Below the pieces are notes generated by a model. The model was given only the letters and a program-made list of their open reading frames with translations, was not told where the DNA came from and ran no database searches. Shown in pieces: positions 1-12,218 of a stretch of 64,000 bases of DNA. Source of the stretch: Bimuria novae-zelandiae CBS 107.79. Lineage: Eukaryota; Ascomycota; Dothideomycetes; Pleosporales; Didymosphaeriaceae. Within the stretch, counting starts at the first letter, position 1. Each line of letters starts with the position of its first letter. The translations under genes were made by a program, and so were the position numbers. The stretch covers positions 29,562 to 93,561 of the forward strand of contig ML976732.1 of assembly GCA_010015655.1 (NCBI GenBank), written 5' to 3'.

Positions 1-2115
1 TAACTTCCTAAAGATAGCGTTCAATACGGATCCCGCGCTGGCCCACTTCGACCCTAAATAAGAATCAGTACTAGAAGCAGACGCCTCTGGCTAGTTAACT
101 AGGGGATACTTCTCCTAGTACGATAACGACGGGATTCTACGCCTAGTGGCTTACTTCTTAGCAAAGAATAGCCTGGCAGAATGTAACTACGCTATCCACG
201 ATAAAGAGATACTCGCAGTTATTAAATACGTAGATAAATAGGACTATATATGTCGAGTAGTAAAGCACCTTACGGTCTATACTAATTATAAGAACCTTAC
301 GTATTTTGCTACCAAACGAAGGTTAGACGAACGACACGTTTAGTAGGCAGACACACTTAGCTATATTAATATAACGTTTATATATAAACTAGGGTTAGTA
401 AACTCTAGGGCGAACGCCTTCTCTCGGAGGGACTAAGACCTGCTAAAGGATAGCAGAGATAATAAATTAAAGTTAAGGCACTTTACGCTTCTTTAGGAGA
501 CTACTAAAAGAAATAGCTTAAAGTCTTTCGTCCCCTAAACACCTACTACTATAGAGGAACCTAATTATACTAAAATAAACAAGGACCTAGTGCTCGCTCA
601 CCTAATACGCCCTAAACTACCTATATTAACCCTTTAAGGAGGCGATAGCCCTGCTAAGCGACGCGAACCAGACTTCGACACTATGTAGCAAGAGGCAGAA
701 CGCGATAAAGACAGTGCGTATAGCGAGATAAAGGCCTGTGTTAAGAACGAGCTTAGGAAGTTTGAACCCAGGTGGAAGTTATCCGTCAGTATCTCGGAAT
801 GTAGTATAGATGACCAAGGGTACCTACGCTACAGGTTAAGACGATAGGTACTAGAATTAGAACCTCTATAGACGAAGCTAATAGCGGTCGCGCATAGTTC
901 CCTAGCTTTAGGACACTTAGAACAAGAAAACACCTATAAGATCCTCGCTCGAGACTACTTCTTCCCGGGGATGTCTAACCAAGTGAGGCAGTACATTAAG
1001 AACTATAATGTCTGTGGAAGAACCAAACTATAGAGAGAAGCAAAACAGGGCCTGCTAAAGCCCTTACTACTACCCGAACAAGGATAGAAGGATATTATAA
1101 TAGACTTTATTACTACTCTACCCGAGAGCGATAGCTGTACGAATATTATAGTAATTATAGATAGACTTAGTAAGGACCCTAAGTTTATTAGTCTCTTAAA
1201 TCTTAATGTACCTATAGTCACGATAGCGTTCCTTTAACACTAGGTAGCAGACTACTTCTTCTCCTCCTCTATTACATCGGACCGCGGGGGACAATTCGTG
1301 AGTGAATTTTAGACTACACTCTGTGAATAAGCAGGTATTAACTGAAGACTGTCTATAGCAAAGCACCCGGAGACGGACGGGTAGATAGAACGAATAAACT
1401 CTGTCCTTAAAGCCTACCTCCGGGCGTACTATAACTAGTAATAGGACGATTGGATAAAGTGGCTTCTTATAGCCTAGATAGCTATTAAAGGGCAAGAAGC
1501 CACATTAATAGGAGTTAGCCTATTTTTCCTATCCTACAGCTAGAACGTTAAACTAGTTAAGAACTTCGGGGTATAGAGATTAGCCTTAGAGCTTAGAACT
1601 AACGTAAAGAAGGCCGCAAAGGCAATAATAAAGAAGTTTAAAGAGGTTTTTAACTTTGCCTAGGCGAAAATAGTAATAGCCTAATAAGAATAAGAGCGCC
1701 TGGCGAACTGTTAACGTAAGAATACTCTAATTTTAAAGAAAGGAGATAAGGTGTGGCTAAAGTATAGGGACTACCTCTAAAACTAACGTCTACGCAAGAA
1801 GCTTGACTAGAAGTAAGGAAAGTTTACTATAAGGAAGGTAATAAACTCCTACGTAGTAGAACTAGACGTCCCGCCAAATATGCACCTAAGGTTCCACGTA
1901 GACAGGCTAAAGTTAGCCTTATTAAACCCTCTCTCTAGCTAAACTACTAATAACGCCCAGCCCGAAGCAATTATAATAGAAGAGGGGGAAGAAAAGTATA
2001 GTGTAGTTAATATATATAAAGAATGCTAGTCCCGTAGAGGTAAAAAGGTGGAATACCTAGTATAGTAGGAAAACTACTCTTAAAGAACTTAGGAACCTTA
2101 TAGGAACCTTAACTA
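1..2115 (+). pseudogene. gypsy I pol remnant: RNase H, integrase, chromodomain
   Basis: Several frames interrupted by stops together give a Ty3/gypsy pol C-terminus. RNase H lies at about 1-300 (an EADASGx-like start, then YDNDGIL and [18 protein letters not shown] motifs). The H2C2 zinc-binding integrase N-terminus is at about 890-1025. The integrase catalytic core is at about 1090-1320, with IIIDFITTLPES and SDRGGQFVSEF-like motifs. A chromodomain-like segment at about 1995-2110 contains GKKVEYLV and an EPYRNL-like end. The protein cannot be functional because the frame contains dozens of stops, most at positions where the family has Trp or Gln. RIP explains this pattern. No intact relative of gypsy I is present in the window. 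Confidence 0.8.
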
Positions 2116-4092
2116 AGCTACTATATTAGGCTATTAGGAGAAGTTTACTAAGCTATATTAAAATTGTAATAGAAAACTCCCGATAGGATTCTACCGCGAT
2201 ATCCCCTAAATTAGCTTCTATTAGGGCCTAAAGGAGGCTCTACGATGCCTGCCTCGCTTAGCTAAGGAACCTAGCTAGATAAAGGTATCTAAGATAAGGG
2301 TAGAAACAACATTATTAGGGGATAAAGTTAAGTATTAGGAAAGAAAGTGAAGAAGGAATTTTAAAAAAGTAACTTAGAAAACCTTTAAAACTACTAGGGA
2401 TAATAAGGGGACTAAATAATTCCAATAGTAGTAAAGGATAACCCTTACGAAAGAAGTAAGCTTTAGAAGTAAACTAAAGCAAGAAAAAGAGAGGAACTAG
2501 GCAAAAGGGGTATCTTTAGCTACTAAAGGAATAGTAAAACCCTCCCTAATAACGTTTAGGTCTACTTCTCTGCCCTCTAATACACTATTAGGGTCGGGGA
2601 AGCTATTATCCTCCTTACTTAAGCGCTCCCTAATTATAATAGCCTAAAGCCACTAGCGCAAGCCCTAGTAGGCTTAAGTAGGTATATTAGCTCCCGCGAG
2701 GATATTATCTATTATTTAGATACTATTTATTACAATGCCCTTATCTACTACTACGAACTTGCTAGAGAGCTATACGATGTTAGCCTTAAAAGATAGCTTT
2801 GTTATTTAAAAGGAACTTATAGAAGGGTTCTTACACTCTTAATAGAATGCTTTAAAGTTAGTAGCATAAATTTAAAGAAGGTTAGAAGTCTTTTTAACCG
2901 CAACGGCGATGCGCTCTAAGAGCTAAACGGCCTTAAAAGAAAAAGTAATAGGGCCTAAAGTAGTAGTAGTCTTGCTCTTAAAGGAGGTATAGTAATTAAT
3001 AATAGCAACCTTACGAGCAGAATAAAACGCGTTAAGATTAATAAAGAAGGCCTTCTATTCCTAGCTACTCTTTAAAACCTTATTTATAAGGTGGCCCGCA
3101 CTAATAACTATAATATTAGTAAACTCTTCGCGGCTAACTTTATTAAGGGCAGGCTAAATTTAGGTAAGAGAAGAAGTTAGTAGAGCACACCCTAAAGTTA
3201 TCTAAAACAAGTTAGACTAAAGCATACTTATCTAGTGTAGCTAGTAAGTTTATAGGTACAGCACTCCTTGCAGGACACCGTCTTGCCCGCCAGCACCTAC
3301 TAACAAACGCGTCTATAAGTAACGTAATTAATACACTAGCGCTCGATTATCGCGCGTAGCAAGATTAGACCCTAAAATCTAAGCTTATTAAGTTAGCGAG
3401 TGCGCACACCTAGGCTAACAAAGAACTAAAAAGGAGGTTAGAAGAGCAAAAAGGCGAGTTAGAAAGTAAGAAGAAGTAGAAAAAGCGTAAAAGAGAGTCT
3501 AGAACTTACTTCGCGAGCTTTAGAAGGACTAAACTTCTTAGTAAGCTAGCTAAGAAGGATTACGCTAGTATTAGACATAATAGCTTTATTTTAAGAGAGC
3601 TTAGTCTTCTTAAGTTAGTAGTTAGGTAACCGCGACAAGGACAGGCCTTTCTCTATCTTATTATTAGAATTAATAGCACGCCTCTAACGCTTAGGCATCC
3701 TTATTATATAGCTATTATATAAAGGGCTAGCTATCTTATTAGAATAGTAAGGGAAATTAGGTCGCGAAGTTAGGAAAGACTAGGTTAAAAGCGAGACGTT
3801 GCGGCGCATAAAGTTAAGCTAAAAAAAAAGAGAGAGCTTAAAAGAGTAAAGTCTAGAAGCTAAGTAAGAAGTAATTTTGTGTATATAATAATAAGTAAAC
3901 GCACTAGCGCGAATACACTACTACAGTAACTACTTATAGCAAGGACATAAAATTAGACACGCGAGAATAGAACTAGTAAGAGGTTTATAACGGCGAGAGA
4001 ATCGCAAGTAGACAACAAAACGACCGCGAAGCTACATAAACAAGATAAGACGCGGAGATTTTTTTTTACCCTCAACGGAGGGAAGGGAGGTA
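2116..4092. other. RIP-degraded internal region between pol and the 3' LTR of gypsy I
   Basis: About 2 kb separates the chromodomain from the 3' LTR, which is long for a gypsy 3' untranslated region. A lysine/glutamate-rich stretch around 3410-3620 on the plus strand resembles the charged C-terminal tails of many fungal transposon proteins, but I cannot assign it. The stretch could be an extra ORF of the element or a nested element whose ends have been erased. No open frame survives. Confidence 0.4.
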
Positions 4093-4253
4093 TGTAATAG
4101 ACTACGCCCAGTTGTTACCTTAGATCCTTAACCCTTGGTTATGCGAACCCCAGATATATAAGTTCGACGCCCGAAGCTTAACTTCGGACTCTCTATCGAA
4201 TTTATAAGTATTCGTCTGGCACCTTTGGCTCCTTAAGCACCCAGCCCCTTACA
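4093..4253 (+). repeat. 3' LTR of gypsy I (161 bp)
   Basis: Starts TGTAAT, ends TTACA, and is preceded by a polypurine tract. It contains a TATA-like box (ATATATAAG) near the middle. The same 161-bp unit occurs at 12867-13027 (inverted) and 63765-63925 (direct), and truncated at 15287-15434. This copy is the least RIP-mutated of the four. Confidence 0.85.
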
Positions 4254-5026
4254 GCGCAAACTTACACTAGCTTTATTATAAGTAAAAGTTTACACTACTT
4301 TACGCGGTGTCCTGTATCTTTATAATAAAAATAGGAACTATTCTTCTTATAGGTTTCTATTACCTCGCGCGACACCTACGTAGCTTGTTTTTAGGTATTA
4401 CTAGATCTATATCCTATAGTTCTATCTACTGCTTAGTATCTTCTATCTTAGCTTTGTCGGCCGGACATCCTTCTAGAGTTAGCTTAAGTAGGTTCTTAAT
4501 CTATCTCGTTTAGCGCCCCGTTCTTAGCAGAAAACTTTAGTAGCTATAATATATTTTAGAAAAGGTTTTTTTTAACCTTATTAACTTTTTTCTAGACCCC
4601 TTATAGGTCCTAATTATTTATATTTACTATAACTATTTAGTCCTATAAGTCCTCCCGGAGACTCTAAAAGTATAAGTTCTTTAAGATCTCTTAACTATAC
4701 TCCTTAGCTTCTATAGCATAATTATTAAAGTTAAAATTAAAGTTACAAAGCTTTTAGTTCCTTTATTATATTATAAGTAAGTAGTTACGCGTAATTTCTT
4801 CTGCTAAGTAATTATAAAAGTTATAGTCTAGTAGCTTTTAGAGGTTAGCTTTAATGTATCCTAGGTAGTAGTTTAAATATATAATTTCTACTATCGCTGC
4901 ACGTCTTATTAATTAACTAATAATATATTTAGGTATATTTCTAAGGTGGTCCCTATCCTCTAGAAGCTTATATTACATTACTATCTTAAAGTAGTAGTAA
5001 TCTTATTATTTACTATTAAAGTAGGC
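4254..5026. other. A+T-rich RIP-degraded remnant left of gypsy II
   Basis: No recognisable coding frame. It ends exactly at the target duplication TAGGC of gypsy II. The continuation across gypsy II is at 12219, so this stretch and 12219-12866 were contiguous before gypsy II inserted. Confidence 0.4.
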
Positions 5027-5476
5027 TGTTATGAGGCTCTCACACCTTGTTCCAATCCGGGTTAGGGCGGTAAGGTATCGTGGTGCTTTACAAATTATTT
5101 AGTAATACAAGTTAATGCGACACTTAGCGCGAGGCTAGATAATTTAATCTTATAATAAAGTAAAATAATTATTAGTCTATATAGGAGAACGTACTCGCAC
5201 AAAAGATATATAAGTTAACTATAAGGAGCATAACATAGGAAACCGTCCTGTTATATATATCCTCCTTGTCCTATAGAATCCCACGATGTCTTATAGCCTG
5301 GGACCGTGGGATCCCATGGGATTCCTTGGGACACTACGTGACCCGAGCCACGTGGTCCCACGGTTGTCCCATGGTCTTGGCATCTGGGACAGCCTGGGAC
5401 ATTACGTAAGCCTAAGGTGGGGCCCGGATGCCGTCATAAGGCTCTCCGTCCTACCGTTAACTTCTGGACCGTAACA
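5027..5476 (-). repeat. gypsy II 3' LTR (450 bp)
   Basis: Direct repeat of 11764-12213. On the plus strand it starts TGTTATGAGG and ends CCGTAACA. The last ~195 bp (5281-5476) are G+C-rich and keep many CpA/TpG, unlike the rest. A 62-codon ORF in this part is a by-product of base composition, not a gene. Confidence 0.9.
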
Positions 5477-6149
5477 CTATCCTCCTCCTTCCTCTGCATG
5501 TCCTTATGCAGTAGCTAATGTCCTCTTAAAGTACCCTCTATTATTGTTTTATTAGAAATTAAATAAATTTAATTAGTTAGACTACTATAGTATCCTGTAA
5601 ATACTGCGTAAAGAAGGGCTTAACCTGTAAGCTATCTTCTCTTAAGACGTAGTGTAGTAACTATTATAAGAATAGCGTTACGAAGTATAAGTTAGTAGAA
5701 CCTATAGTTCTAAACTTCTTCTTAATTAATTCTAAGGTGGATAGGCTCGAGCGCTTAGAAGAGGTAGTAGTAGCTAAAGAAGAAGTGGCTATGGTAGCCC
5801 TTTAGGCTACTTATAGTAAAAGAAAAAGGCTACTAAAGTAAAAGCGCTTACTTAAGGAGCGTAAAAAAAAACTCCTTACTAACTTAATAAAATTTATTAA
5901 GGAGATTAAACGTCTTAAGAGGATAGAATTATTAGGCTACGATATTACTTAGCTAGAAGGGAGTCTTATACTTAGCTTTCTTAGCTTAGACTAGTCTATC
6001 TATCCTCCGCCTTTTAATCCTAATAATCTTAAACCTTTAGCCTTAGCTTCTCTAGATGCTCCTAGTAGAACTTCTTTAAGGCCTCTTTATAGTTAGTAAG
6101 GTTCCTTACTAGCTTTTATATGTTGTGGCTCTCTAGCTATCCTTTTTAT

Positions 6150-9100
6150 TTTACTAGGTACTTATGCTAACGCCTAATCTTTTATAAATCCTTAATTACT
6201 TTAATCTTGTACTCTTTGTCCTCGAGTTTAAGTTGTGTTTCTAGTTCGGCGTTTGGTGGTGCTAGTTCTAATAATAATTTATAGAAGACTGGGTGGATAC
6301 GTGTATCTATAGGTAGCTATAATTTAAAATTTACTAGTCTCCTAACCTCTTAGATTTTAAATAGTCCTTTTTAAAAGTTATCTAGTTTTTTACTTAGTCT
6401 TGTTATTTTAAAAAAATTTATAAAAGGAGGACTCTATCCTTCTCCTTAAAGGTTAGTCCCTTAATTCTTTTTTTATTTACTTATTTCGCTATTTACATAT
6501 TGCGTTACGCGATATTTTAGCGTAGCGTCTTATATAAATCCCGTATAAGTTTAGCTTTATTAGCTGCGTTCTTTGCAGTGCTTTTGTCAGATTTGATAGT
6601 GTTCTGTCACTTTGAGATAATGCAATGATGAGAATTTGATGGATGTGATGATTGATTGATGATGTTCGTGTTCTGTGTTCCTGGAATGCAGATGTGTGCG
6701 AGGCTCCAAATAAGTGCCGCTGCAGCGCTAGCCCTATTTAGAATAGTACAAAAGAGAGAGTGCTCCAGCCTTATATCCACAACAGATAGAGGCTATATAA
6801 TCGGACAGCTTTAGATATCTAATAGGTCCTAGTAAGTCGTGGGCTTATACCTGTAATTAGCGTAGTATGGCGAGTATCCCGTAGTCGCCAATCTTGCGCT
6901 ATTATGTGCTAGCTAGGCTATTAGCAATAGCTTAACCTAATTATCTTAGAGTTTATTTATATATATCCGGAGGTATTGCTCTAGCGTTTAGTTAGTACGT
7001 TTTATTTAGCTATTTATTTTAAGATAAAAGCTCGTTATGAACTTATGCTTAATCCCTAATTTAGCTGTAAACGTGGTCTAATATAATAATGTGAATATCT
7101 TAGCCCTATCTATAATAAACTTGTTAGGTTGTCTGTAATATTAGTTTTTATTTTACTATATAGGCTAGTTTTTCTGCTAATATAGCTTCCCTAATTAGCA
7201 CGAACCTTAACTCCTTAGTAAGCTAATAAATTATAACTAAGATTAAGTTATAGGGGTCCTTATTCCCTAGTGCTAGTAATGCTAGTAGCTTTATAATAAA
7301 GTCTATAGTTACACTAGACTACGGCCTTAGGGGCGGCTGCAGCGGCTATAAGAGGCTATAAGGCCTATGTCTCTTAGGCTTGTTCTTATAACAGGCTAAA
7401 TAGTTGCCTAGTACCTTCTATACTGCCTACCGTAGCCTAGGAATAGTATATTCGTTCGCGATTTAACGCGTCGTTTTGGCAATCCCTAGGTACTCTTAGT
7501 CCTTATTTCCGTGTAGCTTCTTAATTAGCAACGGAGCTATTTACTTACTAATCTAAATATAGTTTTAATAGTCTCGCGCTATCGTTTTTATAGCTTAGTA
7601 AAGGTTATACGCTTAGTAATTCTTGTCTATAAGCCTATTATAATCCTATATCCTATCTATAACTAGTCTATAGTAGGTAAAGTCTACGCGTTGTACTTCT
7701 AGTGCTAGCGCAAGTTATGTCTTATTATAATAAAGAGTGTTATCCTTCGCCTTAGTTAGGATTGCGACGTAGTTACCTCTATTATCCTTTTTTACAAGAT
7801 CTAATTATTTACTAAGTACGTTTACTATAGCATTTACGTTCCTTAGTAGATGCGTAATGCAAAAGTTAAACTTTACTATTTATTTAGACTATTTAGCCTA
7901 TTATTAATTAAGCTTCTTGGTCGTTATAAAGCGTGTTAGATTAAGGTAATTAAAGAATACCTTTATCTAATACTTAGCTCCCTTAAGCTATACTTTTTAT
8001 TATTTAAAATAGTTAACGATTGCTAGTAGTTCTTTATTATAGATCTTATAATTAAGTTCTGCTCTTGAAAGCTTTCTTGCGTGGTAGAAGACTAGTCTCT
8101 ACTTTTTATTGTCGCATTCCTGTAGTAGTACGGCCCCTATCGCATAGTCAGATGCGTTTGTGTAGATACGATGTTGCTACTCTAGGTCGTACATCTGTAG
8201 TAGGGGTGCCGTCAGAAATAGGCGCTTTAGCTATTTAAAAGCTTTCTCCTCTACCTCCTATAGAGGTTACTATTTTCCTGTCTTCGTAAGTTCTGTTAGT
8301 GGAGCGGTAACCTTTAAGTAGTTTCTAATAAATTTGCGATAGAAGTTAGTAAAGCTTAAGAAGGATTAGATATCTTTTACTAATTTAAGTAATAACTATT
8401 CTTTTATTATTATAATTTTTTTTAAATCTATCTTGACACCTTCCCGGGATATCACAAATCCTAGATATTCCGTTTCCGTGACATAGAATTCACATTTCTT
8501 AGGGTGTAGGAGTAATCTGTGCTCCTGTAACTTTTGCAACACCTTGCGAACATGTTCCTTATGTTCTTCTAGTGTTCCGCTTGAGTATATTAATATGTCG
8601 TCGAGGTATGCCGTGCAGAATACGTCTAAGTATTTATATAATACTTAATTTATTAGCTCCTAAAAGGTTACTAGTGTATTAGTTAGCCCTATTAGTATAA
8701 TTATATACTTAAAAAGCCTATATTGCGTGCGAAAAGCTGTCTTCTATTCGTAGCCTTTTATAATTTAAATCCTATAGAATTTATCCTAGACGTTAAATTT
8801 TATAAACTACTTAGCTCCTCGGAGTCGATCCATAAGCTCCGTTATTAGTAGTAACAGGTAGCAGTTTTTAACTATAACGGCATTTAACTATTTATAATTT
8901 ATATAGAGTTATAGCCTGCCGTCTTTCTTATAAACAAAGAGTATAGGGAAGACTATAGGGCTCTAACTAGGTTTCTACTTCCCTAAGCGTAGATTCTTTT
9001 ATATTAGCTCTTTTAACTCTTTTTCTTATTTATAGGTAAGGGGCCTTAAGCATTCTAGCCGTAGCTTAGCTTCTTCTACTAGTAGTATCTCATAATCCTA

Positions 9101-9300
9101 CTCTTTATATTTAGGCAGGATAGTCTCGTCGTGCTTTTTAAATAGGTCTACGAATTCCTTATATTCTTTTAATAGACCTAGGTCTTCGGGAACTATCTTA
9201 GTTTCCCTAACCTATATGCAATGCACCTGTCCTAGGTATTACTATAAAATCCTGTCTATCTTATATACTAATATTTCTTATATCTTAGATAGTTGGTTCC
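6150..9300 (-). pseudogene. gypsy II pol remnant: reverse transcriptase, RNase H, integrase
   Basis: Minus-strand translation, broken by many stops, gives the gypsy order RT, RNase H, integrase. The RT core at about 8430-8640 is unusually clean and shows YLDDILIYS followed by HPKKCEFYV and EYLGFVIS. RNase H at about 8000-8215 shows TNASDYAIGAVL. The integrase follows leftwards at about 7000-7900, and a C-terminal part reaches about 6150. The solo LTR at 6585-6807 interrupts the 3' end. The gene is dead: stops and frame breaks lie outside the RT island. Confidence 0.8.
6585..6807 (-). repeat. Solo LTR of the copia I family (223 bp) inserted in gypsy II
   Basis: Starts TGTCAGATTTG, ends ATCGGACA, and is flanked by a perfect 5-bp duplication GCTTT (6580-6584 and 6808-6812). 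It is nearly identical, in inverted orientation, to the 225-bp LTR at 46563-46787. It is almost free of RIP while the surrounding gypsy pol is saturated. Only its far right end (about 6770-6807) has C-to-T changes of the RIP type. It therefore inserted, and lost its internal part by LTR-LTR recombination, after most of the RIP on gypsy II. Confidence 0.92.
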
Positions 9301-10779
9301 CTTTTCTTGCCTAAGGTTAAGGGGTTTCCTCTTTGCCCGGGCTTGTTTAAGCCGTCACTGGCGGGTTTTAGGGAAGAATCGTTTATTTAATCTAGTTTAT
9401 TTATAGATTATATTATTCTAGCTATTTATATTTTATAATAGCTTTAATGTCTCCTATCTCTACGATAGTAAAGACGTGTTGGCTCTCTAGGCCTTTTATG
9501 TTGACTTGTATAGGCACTATTTTAATGTAAAGCTAATTATTACTGTATCCTTGTAACTAGGTCCTATCCGCGAGTCTTATTTATAGTAGCGTTCTTTTAT
9601 TATAATATAGCATATTGTATTTTTTTACTATTTAAGGGGTAATTAGATATGCGTTTGCCACTAGGTTAATAAATACTATAACACGATATCCGTGCACCGT
9701 AATATCCTTAATTAAGCGTTTCTTAGCTTAGCGAGTGTTAACTTAATAAGTTATAATAATTGCACTATTACTAGTGTGGCTTGTTACCTAGTAATAATCT
9801 AGTTTTTTAAGTCCTTAGAGTCCTTAGACTTATTTTGGCCCTCCTATAAGGCTTCTGCCTCTTAGATCTAACCCTTAAGTTAGGCTAGCTTCGAGACTTC
9901 TTTAACCCTATACTACTTATATTATTATTAATATAGCGTATAGGTCTCTCTAATCCTATTAGATTCGTATACTCTCTGATTCCCGTATTGTAGGCAGTTT
10001 AGAGTAAGGCACTTGTTTTAGGCTAATATATTATGCCTTAAGTAGCTATTAGAGGAAGCTACTTCCTCCTATAGACTTAGGTGCGCGAAGTACTATAGGT
10101 TATATTAGTTTTATTTAATTATTAGGTAGTCCGCGTCTTTTCCTAGCTATATATTCCTTATTATTATACTAGTATCGCGGGGGTCTAAGCCCTAAGGGAA
10201 CTAGCCTGTCTTAAATTTTTATTACCTATATATTTTATAGGTAACGTTAAAGTATTAGTGCTAGCTATTCTATTTATAATACTTAGCCTAATAGGCTAGA
10301 AAGTGTTCGTGGTAGTTATTAGGTATGCTATACTAGTCTTTTCTAAGTTTATAGTATTCTAAGCCTCCTAGAAAGTAAGAGACTTTAACTTTAGCCTTAG
10401 AGTGCTATCGGCATCCTTTTTATGTGTATTACCACTACTTGGCATGTGCATGTTATTCTTGTATCGTGACCTAGCGTAGGTACTACTTTAGGGGTCCTTA
10501 TAACTTTTTAGCAAGCTAATAAGTGTCCTACGTATATAGTCCTTAGATAATTACTTTCGCCTTGCACTAAGACAAGTAATATAACGTGCTATTATATATT
10601 TAGTAGGTGTTATTTACTAATTATTAAAAGATCTAGTATTTATAGAGGGTCTTTTGTCCCGCTCCCTATTTTTATATTAGTTTAGAAATCTCTTACGTAA
10701 AATCTACTTCCTCCGCTTCTACTAGCGTAAGGGTGGCTATAGCTATTTATAGGAGATTAGTCGTATAGGCCTTAATCTC

Positions 10780-11640
10780 TTAACCTTTGTAGTTTTTAGC
10801 GAAGTAGTCTTATTTACTATATTAGAGGCAGGCCTTATCCTTAAACCTTCGTTCTCGCTCTTCTTGCGAGATGCTACTCTTACCCTAGTAACTTTTCTTT
10901 AGTCTGTATAGTTATTTGCCATTTTTCTTCTTGTACCATCGGGCTTTGTTAGTTATAATAACATCTCTATCCTAATCTCTTCCGGCGGGTCTAGCGTTGT
11001 TTTCTTTTCTGGAGAGTAGTTAGGTGCCATGCTGTTTCTCTAGCTTTCGCTTATATAGGTGATTATCTGCTTTAATAGCGTTATTAATAAGCTCTTCTAG
11101 GTCGTCCACTTTTCCTTAGTAGACTAGTTTGTCTTTAACTAATTCTTTTAGTCTATTATAGTAGGCGATTATAAGCGGGGCTTCTCCCTATCTATTAAGT
11201 TCTACTATAATTTATTTAAACTCTAGTGTATAGAGTACTATAGATCTTTTCTGACGCAGGCGTTAGAGGCGTATTTCTACTTAATATCTTTTATTAATAG
11301 TGCTAAATATTCCCTTTATAGCCTTGCGAAAGGATTCCTAGTTCTTAAAGGTATCCTTAGTAGTGTCTAAAGTATAATCCTCTAGTTTACTATATTTAAG
11401 GAAGTTATTAATTATTAGCCTAGCCTATATAGCTACTTTATCCTGCATATTTATGTAGGTAACTAAGATCTTATCTTGTTCCGTGTTAAACTTCCCTAGG
11501 TTATAGCAAATAAATAGTTCTATCTAGGTTAGGAATATTCCTGGATAGCCCTTCCCGAAGTAGGGTTTAGGCTTTAGGACCTTTAGTTAATATTTTGTAT
11601 CTTTCTATTTACTTATCTTCTTACTTATCTAGTTAATAAT
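10780..11640 (-). pseudogene. gypsy II gag remnant
   Basis: The minus strand between about 11410 and 11040 gives a Retrotrans_gag-like segment (KDTFKNWESFRKAIKG, then YTLEFK and IIAYYNRLKELV). A degenerate CCHC-like knuckle follows near 10780-10860. It aligns by eye, residue by residue, with the gag of gypsy III at about 34490-34850. Stops at former Gln and Trp codons make it non-functional. Confidence 0.7.
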
Positions 11641-11763
11641 TTCCTATAGCTAGGCTATCTAAGCTACTTATTTAATAACTATTTCTCTTAGGGTCTTTTT
11701 CTTAGGTGCTAAAGCAGCGGTGGTTAAACTAGGTCCTGCTATTATACTATAAAGTGGTTAAAG

Positions 11764-12213
11764 TATTATAAGGCTCTTACACCTTATTCTAATTTAGGTT
11801 AAGGCAGTAAGGTATCGTAGTACTTTATAAATTATTTAGTAGTATAAGTTAATGCGACACTTAGCGCGAGGCTAAATAATTTAATCTTATAATAAAGTAA
11901 GATAACTATTAGTCTATATAGGAGAACGTACTTGCACAGAAGATATGTAAGTTAACTATAAGGAGCATAATATAGGAAACCGTCCTGTTATATATATCCT
12001 CCTTGTCCTATAGAATCCCACGATGTCCTATAGCCTGGGACCGTGGGATCCCATGGGATTCCTTAGGACACCACGTGACCCGAGTCACGTGGTCCCACGG
12101 TTGTCCCACGGTCTTGGCATCTGGGACAGCCTAGGACATTACGTAAGCCCGAGGTGGGGCCCGGATGCCGTCATAAGGCTCTCCGTCCCACCGTCGACTT
12201 CTGGACCGTAACA
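11764..12213 (-). repeat. gypsy II 5' LTR (450 bp)
   Basis: Pairs with 5027-5476. In the G+C-rich part it holds nested perfect inverted repeats. An outer 10-bp arm GACCGTGGGA (12039-12048) pairs with 12104-12113. An inner 8-bp arm CACGTGAC (12072-12079) pairs with 12084-12091 over a 4-base loop. Confidence 0.9.
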
Positions 12214-12218
12214 TAGGC

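Larger units (their letters stand above)
1..4253 (+). mobile_element. Ty3/gypsy chromovirus (gypsy I), 3' part, RIP-degraded, 5' end outside window
   Basis: The plus strand reads as a gypsy polyprotein once stops at TAG/TAA are ignored: RNase H, zinc-binding integrase, integrase core and chromodomain. A purine-rich tract (about 4075-4092) sits directly before a 161-bp LTR (4093-4253). The order pol, polypurine tract, LTR fixes the orientation. Almost every tryptophan position is TAG, and CpA/TpG are rare while CpG is frequent, which is the RIP signature. The 5' part lies left of the window, so no target duplication can be checked. Members of the same LTR family occur at 12867-13027, 15287-15434 and 63765-63925. 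Confidence 0.85.
5027..12213 (-). mobile_element. Complete Ty3/gypsy retrotransposon (gypsy II), 7,187 bp, RIP-degraded
   Basis: Two 450-bp LTRs (5027-5476 and 11764-12213) bound gag and pol read on the minus strand. The element is flanked by a perfect 5-bp target duplication TAGGC (5022-5026 and 12214-12218). A pyrimidine tract just inside the left LTR (about 5480-5498) is the polypurine tract of the minus strand, so the right LTR is the 5' LTR. A younger solo LTR of the copia I family sits inside it at 6585-6807. The LTRs differ mainly by transitions, consistent with RIP after insertion. The gag and RT closely resemble gypsy III (33676-40967), so both belong to one clade. Confidence 0.9.

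Noticed and set aside
1003..1495. Minus-strand ORFs over the gypsy I integrase
   Set aside because: They are antisense to a recognisable integrase and have no motifs.
5286..5474. 62-codon ORF with a near-identical partner at 12023-12211
   Set aside because: Both lie inside the paired gypsy II LTRs. The similarity is LTR identity and the frame is a consequence of G+C-rich inverted repeats.
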